A program made the translations under genes and the position numbers. From positions 2,728,001 to 2,792,000 of the forward strand of contig NZ_CP017641.1 of the NCBI RefSeq assembly GCF_001983935.1: 64,000 nt of DNA, given 5' to 3'. Position 1 is the stretch's first letter. Each line of letters opens with the position of its first letter. This DNA comes from Fuerstiella marisgermanici. GTDB lineage: Bacteria; Planctomycetota; Planctomycetia; Planctomycetales; Planctomycetaceae. The notes beneath the pieces are model-generated. The model was not told where the DNA came from and made no database searches. It saw only the letters and a list, made by a program, of their open reading frames with translations. Below are positions 53,156 to 61,697 of this stretch, piece after piece.

Positions 53156-54231
53156 CTTCACCCAAAATCGCTTCCTTCCAAACACCTACCCTGCGAATGG
53201 CTGTTGTCGGCGTCGGGTCACTCGGCCAACACCACGCTCGCAAACTGGCAAACGCCTCGGACGTCGATCTGATTGGCGTTGTCGACCCGGCTGAGGTTCC
53301 GGGCCGCAAGCTGGCTGAAGAACTTGGGACGGAGTGGTTTCCGACGGCCGCAGGTCTGCATCGGCAAGTTGACGGCGTCGTCATTGCCGCCCCGACAATC
53401 TACCACGTCGACGCGGCCACTGACTTTCTGGAAGCGGGCATCGCGACGTTCATCGAAAAGCCGCTGGCAGCGACAGTCGAACAGGCTGAATCACTGTGGC
53501 AACTGGCCGCTCGACACGATGCTCTGCTGCAGGTCGGTCACATCGAACGCTTCAACCCGGCCTACACAGAAGCGAAAGAACGCTGCGGGCATCCACTGTA
53601 CATTCGAGCTCAACGCGTCGCCCCGTACACGTTTCGGTCGACCGATATCGGCGTCGTGCACGACCTGATGATTCACGACATCGATCTGGCCCTCGACCTG
53701 ACCGGCGAAATGCCGTCGGACGTCGACGCCTTTGGTGCTGTTGGCATTGGGCCTCACGAAGACATGGCGGTCGCTCGCCTGAAGATGCCTTCCGGAACCA
53801 TTGTCGATATTACCTCCAGTCGAATGAGTCCCGAAGCGGAACGCAGTTTGATGCTATGGGGAACGACGGGCTGCGTGCAGGCGGATCTGCAAACTCGAAC
53901 CGTCCGTCATTGGCAGGCTCAGGGGCAGTTCCGTTCCAACCCGGCTCTTGTCCACGCCATTGCCGCTGCGACGTCCGATCCGCGAACGCTGAAGGACCAG
54001 GTATTCGGCCAGTGGATCGCGGCAGAAGAAGTGCAGGCCGATTCGTCGGATGCCATGAGCCTTGAGCTGGAAGACTTCAAAGCCGCCATTCGCGGTCAGC
54101 ACGCACCTCGAGTCGGCGGCAAAGAAGCTGTGGACGCGATGGTCGTGGCCGATCAGGTTTTGCAGTCGTTGCAGGTGTGGTCGTACCAGAATGCAGCGGC
54201 CACCGGGCAGTCTGCTCGCCGAGCGGCATAG
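53152..54231 (+). CDS. Gfo/Idh/MocA-family oxidoreductase, GnnA-like candidate
   Basis: A 359-residue NAD(P)-dependent enzyme: Rossmann motif MAVVGVGSLGQHHARKLA, VVIAAPTIYH, FIEKPLAATVEQAE with the catalytic Lys of the EKP motif, and VGHIERFNPAYTEAKER; DLMIHDIDLALDL supplies His/Asp of the active site. It is translationally coupled to lpxA (ATGA overlap). In several bacteria the lpxA-linked enzyme of this family is GnnA, which oxidises UDP-GlcNAc at C3 so that GnnB can aminate it, giving amide-linked lipid A. No gnnB is visible here, so this role is inference from position. Confidence 0.88.
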   Translation: MTSPKIASFQTPTLRMAVVGVGSLGQHHARKLANASDVDLIGVVDPAEVPGRKLAEELGTEWFPTAAGLHRQVDGVVIAAPTIYHVDAATDFLEAGIATFIEKPLAATVEQAESLWQLAARHDALLQVGHIERFNPAYTEAKERCGHPLYIRAQRVAPYTFRSTDIGVVHDLMIHDIDLALDLTGEMPSDVDAFGAVGIGPHEDMAVARLKMPSGTIVDITSSRMSPEAERSLMLWGTTGCVQADLQTRTVRHWQAQGQFRSNPALVHAIAAATSDPRTLKDQVFGQWIAAEEVQADSSDAMSLELEDFKAAIRGQHAPRVGGKEAVDAMVVADQVLQSLQVWSYQNAAATGQSARRAA

Positions 54232-54357
54232 GCCTGGGCGATGGGAACAGGAGTCTGCAAGGGTACTCACTGGTCCCATTGGCTGGATTCTCCACCGAAA
54301 ATAGCTCCCGCCCCTCATCGATCCTGCTAACGCGGCGGAACACGCTACAATCCCGGC

Positions 54358-55467
54358 ATGACTGCCGAAACGCCGCAACTGAACATTATTTCCGACACCA
54401 GCGACCGCCTGCGCCCGATTTTGGACGTACCGGAAAGTGAGTTGCTGGCGTGGCTGGCGGCGGCTGGGGAAAAGAAGTTCCGAGCCAAACAGATCCGGAA
54501 ATGGCTGATCGAACGCCGCATCACGTCCTTTGACGAAATGACGGATCTGTCCGCGGCTCTGCGAACGAAACTGGCAGCTGAGTTCTCGTTCTCCAGTTTC
54601 GACCAGGTCGGCCACCAGATTGCCAGCGACCAAACGGAAAAGCTGCTGCTAAAGCTGCACGACGGCGAACTGGTCGAATGTGTCCTCATGCGAGACCCCG
54701 GGCGTCGCACCGTTTGCATTAGCACTCAGGTCGGCTGCGCGATGGGGTGCGTCTTCTGCGCCAGCGGGCTGCTGGGTGTGAAGCGAGACCTGACTCAAAC
54801 CGAAATTTTCGAACAGGTCCTCGTCCTGCACCGTCTGATGAAGGACGACGAAAAGATCACCAACCTTGTCGTCATGGGTATCGGCGAACCGTTCGCGAAC
54901 TACGGCAACTTAATGCGAGCGTTGAACTTTCTGACGGATGAAAACGGATTCGGCCTGGGAGCTCGCCGCGTCACTGTTTCCACCGTCGGCATCCCGAAAC
55001 GTATTCGTCAGTTTGCCGACTGCGGCAAAGCCTTCAACCTGGCCGTTTCGCTACACGCGCCCAACGAAAAATTGCGCAGTGAAATCGTGCCGGTCAACAA
55101 GGGCACCGGGTTGCGTGAGATTCTGGCCGCGGCGGACGAATTCTTCAGCAAGACGGGGCGGCGAGTGTCCTACGAATACGTGTTGATGTCCGGAATCAAT
55201 GACCAGCCGGAGCACGCCGAGGAACTGGCCAAGCTGCTGCGCGGCCGCAACGCTCACGTGAATCTGATCCCGATGAACGGCGTCAACGAACTAATAATGA
55301 CGGCGCCCGGCGACCCGATGACACGCAAGTTCCAACAGATTCTGGATCATCGAGGCATCGCCACGACCGTCCGAAAACGCAAAGGCGCGGATATTGACGC
55401 CGCATGCGGCCAGCTACGGCTGAACCGTAGCGGCGATGCGACAGCGAACGAGGCGGCGACAGTCTAG
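54358..55467 (+). CDS. rlmN: Dual-specificity 23S rRNA/tRNA (adenine-C2) methyltransferase RlmN
   Basis: A 369-residue radical SAM enzyme. The cluster motif C-x3-C-x2-C is CAMGCVFC; the reactive cysteine of RlmN is in the late ADIDAACGQLR. Other phrases: LLKLHDGELVECVLMRDPGR, VVMGIGEPFANYGNLMRALN, VTVSTVGIPKRI, NLAVSLHAPNEKLRSEIVP and HVNLIPMNGVNE. It methylates A2503 of 23S rRNA and A37 of tRNAs. Full length. Ends 14 bases from a convergent gene. Confidence 0.95.
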   Translation: MTAETPQLNIISDTSDRLRPILDVPESELLAWLAAAGEKKFRAKQIRKWLIERRITSFDEMTDLSAALRTKLAAEFSFSSFDQVGHQIASDQTEKLLLKLHDGELVECVLMRDPGRRTVCISTQVGCAMGCVFCASGLLGVKRDLTQTEIFEQVLVLHRLMKDDEKITNLVVMGIGEPFANYGNLMRALNFLTDENGFGLGARRVTVSTVGIPKRIRQFADCGKAFNLAVSLHAPNEKLRSEIVPVNKGTGLREILAAADEFFSKTGRRVSYEYVLMSGINDQPEHAEELAKLLRGRNAHVNLIPMNGVNELIMTAPGDPMTRKFQQILDHRGIATTVRKRKGADIDAACGQLRLNRSGDATANEAATV

Positions 55468-55481
55468 ACGGCGACGGCGAT

Positions 55482-57734
55482 TCACAGTTGGGCTTTCAAC
55501 GAATCGGGCAGATCTTCGGACGGCACTTCCTGAACGAATACATGCAGTTCGTCGCGAGGTACGAAATCGCTGCGGGTCTCATCGACATTCAGGGATTGTG
55601 ACGTGTCGATGCGACCAACCAGCCTTGCCTCAAGATTGCCTTCTCGCGAAACGGCAGGCAGTGTCATCTGGCCAGCATACCAGGTCGAAATGCGCGAACG
55701 GTCATTCTGATAAAGCCGAAAGCTTGCCGCGCTAGAGTGTCGGTACTCGGCACCCGCTTCCAGGTTTGCTATCGGCAGGGTGTGGTAAAATTCAAACGGC
55801 ACTGGTGAGCCCGCTTGCGATTGTTGGATCAGGTTGCCGAAGCGGTCGACTTGGTAACTATTGGTCTCCTGAACGGACGCTTCTTCCGATGGGGCTGGAC
55901 GAGCGAAACCCAAAACCAAGGTGCAATCGGAAACTCGAAACGGTAGGTGGTTCACGATTGTTACTTCGATCGTGCCAACAGGTATCGGCATCTCAGTTTT
56001 CGGCAGTTCAACAGCCAGCGGGTTCGGCTGGAATTCAATCGTGATGTCCATCGGCCGCATCTGAGGATCGAAGCCAGTCGCATACAGCTGCCGTCGTCCC
56101 CACGGCGTCATTGGGACGTTGATCTGATAAGTGTTCTCGACGTCACGCACCAGGTTGGGCTGCCATGTGAAGGCCGGAAAACCAGGACTGGCGGGACTCC
56201 AACGGTAGTGGTACTGCTGCACTCGTCCGGTGAACTGCAGGTCCGGTCGGTTGCCGGTGATGGCCATCTTCGTGTTCCGCCCGCCCGCTGATTCAGCTGT
56301 CAGCTTTGCCATTTGTACCACGCCACCAGCGCCGGCCTGAGTGACTGAGAAAACATTCACGTCGCCGGAACTCATTCGAAGCATGCCGCCCAGCGACCCG
56401 GCCGCTACGGAGGCCACCACCACGATGCCGATCGTGTAGGCGGCGATGCGGCGTCGAGGCTGTCGGAACATCGCCAGAACGACCAGCCCCGAAAACAGCG
56501 TGTAGAGACAAAAGAAGCCGACCACCAGAAACCGATTCCGGACCGCTCGCCCCTGGTCGCGCCGATAACTTGTTGTGTGGCCGGACGCGACAAGCGTTGT
56601 GATATGATTGCGCGAAAGTCGCGCGATCGTGTCTGCGATCTGTTGCCGTGTCGCCGCTCCGTCGTCTCGAAACAGCTGACCTGTGTATTGGTGTATCGAC
56701 CCCAGTCCCATTCGCCGAACAGCGAAGTGCTTTTGCTGCAGGATTGGTTCCGCACTTAAAGGAGTTGAATTCGTCAGCTGCTGGATCACATCGTTGGAAT
56801 CTTCGTGAGCGAAAACCGCACCGCCCATGCAGACCCATTCCGCGATCGCTCGCCACTGCCCCTGGTTGATGTCCTGCAGTGGAGTGTCTTCCGGAAAGAT
56901 CATCGCCTGAACCGCCGTTAACGGCGCATGGTGGACGGGGATCTGCCACGATTTTGCCTGCAGGTACTGCACAGGACGGCCAGATTCGGCAGCAATCTCC
57001 TGAGACGACAACACTCGCCGTTCCACCTCAGCTGGCAACTCCGGAAAGGATGGCTTTCGACTGCTGTCGTTGATCACCAGGGCGAAATTCTTGCTGGTGT
57101 CAAATTCCAATCCGGTCGTCAGCGGCAATTCACGTCGCCATAGAACTCGGTTGCCGGACCGAAATTCGGCCAGACAGCTGCTCCAGTCTTCCAGGCCCTG
57201 CACCGAGCTAAAGCTGCGCGTTGCGCCTTCGCTGAGATAGATTTCGCCGAGATCCGCTTCTGTACCATTCCAGGGATCTCGCAGCACCAGCCGTCCTTCG
57301 ATGACGGTGTTTGAAAAGTTGCTTAGCAGAAACGACACAGGGACCGGCATCATGCGGTCGACCGTTCCTTCCCAACCAGCCGTCGCTTCGACAACAAGAG
57401 TGGGCGTATCAACGTCGGCATCGTCTCGATTGCGTTGAGCGAACGCCGACGGAGCAGCCTGCGCCATGAACAGAATCGCGACGACCACAAAGCTCGCCCG
57501 CAACACATTCCACCTCCCCGCAGCGCAGCGTAGGGGGAGGTCGGACGAACGAAGCAAAGTCCGGGAGGGGGTGCCGCTGCGTTGCGCGGCGCTGACGTCC
57601 AATGTATGTTGCGCGGACGGCCCTCCCCCGAGCATCGCTTCGCTTGCTCGCCGCCTCCCGCAATGAATTGCGGGAGGGGTGGTTGGTGTGCTGTCGCGGT
57701 GTATTGCGGCAGCGAGCATGCGGCGAACCTTCAT
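55482..57734 (-). CDS. Exported/membrane protein of an ABC operon, 5' end invaded by repeat pair
   Basis: Up to 750 residues. The ATG at 57734 overlaps the permease stop by one base (TGATG), so the original gene was coupled. A facing pair of two-hairpin repeats (57512-57679) lies in frame after about 18 codons. After it comes GTG 57506, with GGGGAGG from the repeat six bases upstream, directly opening a signal peptide (LRASFVVVAILFMAQAAPSA). Either the repeat is translated or initiation has moved to 57506. The rest shows an N-terminal beta domain, a glutamine-amidotransferase-like region (WRAIAEWVCMGGAVFAHED), two membrane helices (LVVGFFCLYTLFSGLVVLA and AYTIGIVVVASVAAGSLGG), and a C-terminal beta domain. 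Not recognised further; it resembles the extracytoplasmic partner proteins of GldAFG-like transporters. Confidence 0.8.
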   Translation of the reverse strand: MKVRRMLAAAIHRDSTPTTPPAIHCGRRRASEAMLGGGPSAQHTLDVSAAQRSGTPSRTLLRSSDLPLRCAAGRWNVLRASFVVVAILFMAQAAPSAFAQRNRDDADVDTPTLVVEATAGWEGTVDRMMPVPVSFLLSNFSNTVIEGRLVLRDPWNGTEADLGEIYLSEGATRSFSSVQGLEDWSSCLAEFRSGNRVLWRRELPLTTGLEFDTSKNFALVINDSSRKPSFPELPAEVERRVLSSQEIAAESGRPVQYLQAKSWQIPVHHAPLTAVQAMIFPEDTPLQDINQGQWRAIAEWVCMGGAVFAHEDSNDVIQQLTNSTPLSAEPILQQKHFAVRRMGLGSIHQYTGQLFRDDGAATRQQIADTIARLSRNHITTLVASGHTTSYRRDQGRAVRNRFLVVGFFCLYTLFSGLVVLAMFRQPRRRIAAYTIGIVVVASVAAGSLGGMLRMSSGDVNVFSVTQAGAGGVVQMAKLTAESAGGRNTKMAITGNRPDLQFTGRVQQYHYRWSPASPGFPAFTWQPNLVRDVENTYQINVPMTPWGRRQLYATGFDPQMRPMDITIEFQPNPLAVELPKTEMPIPVGTIEVTIVNHLPFRVSDCTLVLGFARPAPSEEASVQETNSYQVDRFGNLIQQSQAGSPVPFEFYHTLPIANLEAGAEYRHSSAASFRLYQNDRSRISTWYAGQMTLPAVSREGNLEARLVGRIDTSQSLNVDETRSDFVPRDELHVFVQEVPSEDLPDSLKAQL
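57512..57572 (+). repeat. Two-hairpin repeat, copy B inside the 5' end of the ABC-operon gene
   Basis: Arms ACCTCCCC and GGGGGAGGT; second stem GGAC with GTCC around GAACGAAGCAAA. Faces the copy at 57619. Read with the gene (minus strand) it ends GGGGAGG, a perfect ribosome-binding sequence for the GTG at 57506. Confidence 0.88.
57619..57679 (-). repeat. Two-hairpin repeat, copy A inside the 5' end of the ABC-operon gene
   Basis: On the minus strand: arms CCCCTCCCGCAA and TTGCGGGAGG, then second stem GAGC with GCTC around AAGCGAAGCGAT. The stem is changed on both sides relative to copy A2. Confidence 0.85.
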
Positions 57735-59503
57735 CACGTGGCCTCCTGATACAACCGCCGCACGCGCCGCCCATGCCAGCGGATGGCGAACAACAGCAGC
57801 ACCAACAGCACGCCGTGAGCCATGTAGAACGGTAGCGTTGATGTGCCGACCAGGATCTGTCGTCCGAATTCGTGGAACAAATCGAGTATCAGTGCAAACG
57901 GAGAGATCAGCATGAACGGCGGCCCCCATGGCATCTCCCATGGCCCCTGCCGGAACTCAAACACTTGAGCCACCGACATCACAATGAACAACGGAGCGAT
58001 GCAGCACACGGCCACATAGACAGCGGCCGACGCCATAAAGCCCACTGTCCGCATCCACGTCGACAGGCAAGCCAAACGATGGATGGCATATAGCACGAAG
58101 CCCGCGACCAAAAGCACCATGGTTGACTGAATGGATATGCTGGCAAGGTCGAGCGTTTCCTGTGGGTAGCCCATCAGACCGTGGGGAAAAACCGTGAAAC
58201 CATTCGGAACGGCCGCAAAGTGTTCAAACAACTGCGGCGTATAGATCGCTGCAATTGCCGACACAATCGCGAAGGCGACGTAGCACACGGTGTCCAGCGT
58301 CGCGACCTCGGCCGTCTTGCCACGTACGACTGGTATTCTCAGGAACGTGGAATTCTTCGGATGTGAAAATACGAGCATCGCCAACGCCAAACCCACTCCG
58401 TGGATCACCTGGCACACGACATGAAAGCCATATCCGAACCGGCGACTTGCCAAACCACCGCCGAAGTTTGTCACCATCCACCAAATAAACAATGAGAACC
58501 CTGCAAAGCAGCCGAGCGACAAAACAAGCATTCCCACCAGCCCGACGCCCCAACGAATCAAGCCTTCCATTCGGCGAAATCGCTCGCTGCGGTTTTCGTA
58601 GAAGAACGCAATTTCCGAAGGCCGTTGGATGTGCAGTCGCAGTCGAAACCATCGCTTTCGTTTGCTGTCGCCCGCTCGAACAACTTCGCCGAACGTGCTG
58701 TTTTCCTGAATGATGCCGTACAGCGGTCCCAGATAAATCGCGAACACGGAAAAGCAAATCACCACTGTCATGCCAGCCGCACACGACAGGAAGACGGGAA
58801 GAAAACCGGTCGTGATTTCGTTCTGAAAATAGGGCACCGACCGATAAACCGGATGAATCAGTGCTGGAAACGGAGTCACAATAAACGGCTGAATCGGCAG
58901 CGGCGCGAACCCGAATCCGCCCAGGATGGCCGCGCAGCCAATCACCAGCCCCGCTGCCAGAATGTCGTTCATGTACAGCGACACCCACAGCGTCACCACA
59001 GCCAACGCCATGCAGTACAGCCACACAAGGAACAGCCCTGCCAGAAACGTTCCGAAGTCGACTCCGCCTAAAGTGAGACTCAACACGAGATACGGCTGCA
59101 GCAGAAACAGGATCAGGCACAGAAACAAATTCTGAGATGTCGCTTTGCCGATCACGAATCGCAGCGGCGATATACCGCTTAACACGATCTGATCAAAATA
59201 GCGTCCGACTCGCGGCCCCAGAAACACGCCCATCAATCGCAACGGAATTAGAAACGTCGCGAACGCGGCCGCACCGCCCAGCAGCGCCAGCGCGAGTAAC
59301 TGACCGAATTCCACGTTCTCCGTCAGCATCCGGAAGTCGCGGTCGTCCGGGTCCAGCATCAGAGGCAGCACTAAGAACAAGACGGCCCCGTTTAGCAGTA
59401 AAGCCGTGACACCGATCGTAAACGCCGACACAAGGTTGGCTCGATCGCGCCCATAGGTCGGGCTATCCTGAAATAACACCAGAAAGCTGCGCAACGCGTT
59501 CAT
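57734..59503 (-). CDS. ABC-2-type transporter permease, large
   Basis: A 589-residue membrane protein with about twelve helices. It opens LRSFLVLFQDSPTYGRDRAN, then VSAFTIGVTALLLNGAVLFL, and includes VGRYFDQIVLSGISPLRFVI, which resembles the coupling region of ABC-2 permeases that contact the ATPase. The ATG at 59503 overlaps the ATPase stop (ATGA). It should form an exporter with the ATPase encoded just upstream and the protein encoded next. Substrate unknown. Confidence 0.85.
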   Translation of the reverse strand: MNALRSFLVLFQDSPTYGRDRANLVSAFTIGVTALLLNGAVLFLVLPLMLDPDDRDFRMLTENVEFGQLLALALLGGAAAFATFLIPLRLMGVFLGPRVGRYFDQIVLSGISPLRFVIGKATSQNLFLCLILFLLQPYLVLSLTLGGVDFGTFLAGLFLVWLYCMALAVVTLWVSLYMNDILAAGLVIGCAAILGGFGFAPLPIQPFIVTPFPALIHPVYRSVPYFQNEITTGFLPVFLSCAAGMTVVICFSVFAIYLGPLYGIIQENSTFGEVVRAGDSKRKRWFRLRLHIQRPSEIAFFYENRSERFRRMEGLIRWGVGLVGMLVLSLGCFAGFSLFIWWMVTNFGGGLASRRFGYGFHVVCQVIHGVGLALAMLVFSHPKNSTFLRIPVVRGKTAEVATLDTVCYVAFAIVSAIAAIYTPQLFEHFAAVPNGFTVFPHGLMGYPQETLDLASISIQSTMVLLVAGFVLYAIHRLACLSTWMRTVGFMASAAVYVAVCCIAPLFIVMSVAQVFEFRQGPWEMPWGPPFMLISPFALILDLFHEFGRQILVGTSTLPFYMAHGVLLVLLLFAIRWHGRRVRRLYQEAT

Positions 59504-60438
59504 GTGACTTTTCCCGCCGTGGAACGCATGAAGATTTCTTCCAGGTTGGGAGCGTCCTCCGCGAACTGCAGAATGCGAATGTCATGCTGCAGCAATTCCG
59601 CCAGTACGAAGTTTCCGGTCGGCTCATCGGTATCGATCACCAAAAACTGCTCGCGCAGCTCGCAACTTTTCACGCCATCAAGCGACCGCAAAACTGAAAT
59701 AGCCAAATCACGCTGTTCCGGCAGCACTCGAACTTTGATGACTCGCTGAGCCGCGCCGTAGTGCGATCGCAGGGAATCGAGGTTGCCGTCGAGTACCAGG
59801 CGCCCGGCTTCCATGATGCCGATTTGGTCGCTGATTTCTTCAATGTCGGGCAGAATGTGCGAACTAATGATGATGGTCTTTCCCATCGACGCCAGTTCTC
59901 GCACGATGGCTCGAAGTTCGGTGCGTGCTCGAGGATCAAGGCCGCTGGCGGGTTCGTCCAGGACCAGCAATTGAGGATCATGCAGCAGCGTTTTGGCCAG
60001 CAGCAATCGCTGACGGTTGCCGGTCGACAGCCCCTTCACCATGACTTCTTCGCGGCCGTTTAGATCGGTGAGCGTACAGACGTCGCCAATTCTGCGTTGG
60101 CGTTCGGTTTTGGGAATGCCGTACATGCAGCCGAAGTACTCAAGGTATTCGCCGATGTTCAGATTGCGTGGGCTGCCGAATTCAGCAGGCATGAAGCCAA
60201 GCTGCATTCTGACGGCGCGAGGCGACGTTCGGACGGATGTTCCGTGAATACGAATATCGCCGCTGTCGGGCTTGGCCAGCGAAGAAATCAGCCGCAGCAG
60301 AGTCGTCTTGCCCGCTCCGTTGGGACCGATCAACCCCAACGTCTGACCTTGCTCAACGCGCAGGCTTACGTGACTGACGGCGACGAGATTGTCGAACGTT
60401 TTCGTGACATCATCAATTTCGACGACGGCGCTGGTCAA
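59500..60438 (-). CDS. ABC transporter ATP-binding protein
   Basis: A 312-residue ATPase: Walker A GPNGAGKTTLL, signature LSTGNRQRLLLAK, Walker B LLVLDEPASGLDPRA and switch His in IIISSHILPDIEE. A C-terminal about 90 residues (VRVLPEQRDLAISVLRSLDG) resemble the DUF4162-like tail of CcmA/GldA-type ATPases. First gene of a three-gene unit with overlapping starts (59503, 57734). Likely drives the large permease. Confidence 0.93.
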   Translation of the reverse strand: MTSAVVEIDDVTKTFDNLVAVSHVSLRVEQGQTLGLIGPNGAGKTTLLRLISSLAKPDSGDIRIHGTSVRTSPRAVRMQLGFMPAEFGSPRNLNIGEYLEYFGCMYGIPKTERQRRIGDVCTLTDLNGREEVMVKGLSTGNRQRLLLAKTLLHDPQLLVLDEPASGLDPRARTELRAIVRELASMGKTIIISSHILPDIEEISDQIGIMEAGRLVLDGNLDSLRSHYGAAQRVIKVRVLPEQRDLAISVLRSLDGVKSCELREQFLVIDTDEPTGNFVLAELLQHDIRILQFAEDAPNLEEIFMRSTAGKVT

Positions 60439-60620
60439 ATGGGTTCCGTCACTAAGTAGATTTGAGGAAGTGCCCCTGAAAGCACGGTGGTCAGTCTACT
60501 CGTCCGCCGCGTTCGCCGTCAAAGAACTGGCATGTGCTTGCAGCCAGGGGTGAAACTGTTTTAACTGCGAATCCATGCTCGTGGTCCCACGCTGTTCCTG
60601 CCACTGCCGCGGATAGTTCG

Positions 60621-61226
60621 ATGGACGAAGAAAATCCTTATGCTGTTTCCGCAGAATGCATGGGCAAAGGTGAGAGTGACACCAGCACCAACGATCCGTA
60701 CTCGTTTCAGGTTGTCGGCAACGCGGTCGTTTGCGGGCGCGAGGTCATCTTGCCTTCGATTTGTCCGCTCACCAGCGACACCGAAGATCTGGTGCCCGCA
60801 TCAGTGACGGCTGAGTATGCGATTTTTAGCCTCGTGATCAGGCAGCGGTCCTGCCGTGTCATCTATTGGCTATCCCGTCAAACGCGCCGCAAGCAGCGAT
60901 GGACGAAGGCGGGCTTCCTGGTGCTGTTCTGGGTCGGAATCGCAAGCATGTTTGTCGGCATCCCACTCGAAAGCCCCGACGTTCCGCTGAACACAGTGCT
61001 GGGAATCATATGCATCTTCGCCTCCGTTGTCGGGCTGCGCAGAACTGGGATACGCTTGCATGTGGCTCGCTACGAAGCCCCAAACACGTATTGGATCTCC
61101 GGATTCCCCAAAGCCTACGTCGCGCTTCTCGCCCATTGCGATTCGCTGATCAGCTCCGCACAAGAGTCAAAGCCATTCGCCATGCGACCGGAAAACGTCG
61201 CGCAGTTCGATGACGAAAACGGGTAG
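60621..61226 (+). CDS. Small membrane protein with NPY start
   Basis: A 201-residue protein beginning DEENPYAVSAE, like many planctomycete membrane proteins that start with an NPY-type sequence. Two hydrophobic helices (AGFLVLFWVGIASMFVGIPL and VLGIICIFASVVGLRR, around residues 115-160) separate two soluble parts. ATG 60621 is the likely start; a reading from 60534 has no signal. Function unknown. Confidence 0.7.
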   Translation: MDEENPYAVSAECMGKGESDTSTNDPYSFQVVGNAVVCGREVILPSICPLTSDTEDLVPASVTAEYAIFSLVIRQRSCRVIYWLSRQTRRKQRWTKAGFLVLFWVGIASMFVGIPLESPDVPLNTVLGIICIFASVVGLRRTGIRLHVARYEAPNTYWISGFPKAYVALLAHCDSLISSAQESKPFAMRPENVAQFDDENG

Positions 61227-61697
61227 TGGATCGCCACCACATTTGGCTCGGCAGCGACGGAGGAGAGCGCCCTATTTGGTGCAAAGTGCCTGTTGTGGCG
61301 ATTTCTGAATTCCTGAGCGAACGAATCGAACATTCTTCGTTGTAAGAAATTCAATTGTGCACGATCAATTTCACAGACCGGCGAAGTTCCCGACGAACAC
61401 ATTTTATGCGGCGATGCGTTGATTTGTTGGTCAGAAGTGGCGGGTGCGGTCGTGTCGCGTCGATTATCCGACCAGTTCCGAATCCGTAAACTGGACGATC
61501 GAGGAAATCCTTGACTGGACAGTTTGTCATTCCCCTAATAATAACAAGGGGACGGGATTTTCGGTCACGATAGCGAGCCGGTTATCGGCTACGCTGAATG
61601 AGGAGAACGCTCGGTTCACGCACGGATGCGGTCTCCAGTGAGTGTAACCATTTTCGTCTGTTCCCTCAGATTCCTTTCCCATTGGGAGAATCAGGTC
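61227..61697. other. Intergenic region upstream of the VKOR-DsbA gene
   Basis: 471 bases. No gene or repeat copy seen. A candidate promoter lies at 61511-61541, which leaves a leader of about 155 bases before the GTG at 61698. Confidence 0.5.
61511..61541 (+). promoter_or_regulatory. Candidate sigma-70 promoter of the VKOR-DsbA gene
   Basis: -35 TTGACT at 61511-61516, then 17-19 bases, then CTAATAA as -10. A CCCC/GGGG pair flanks the -10 area. Only pattern-based. Confidence 0.4.
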
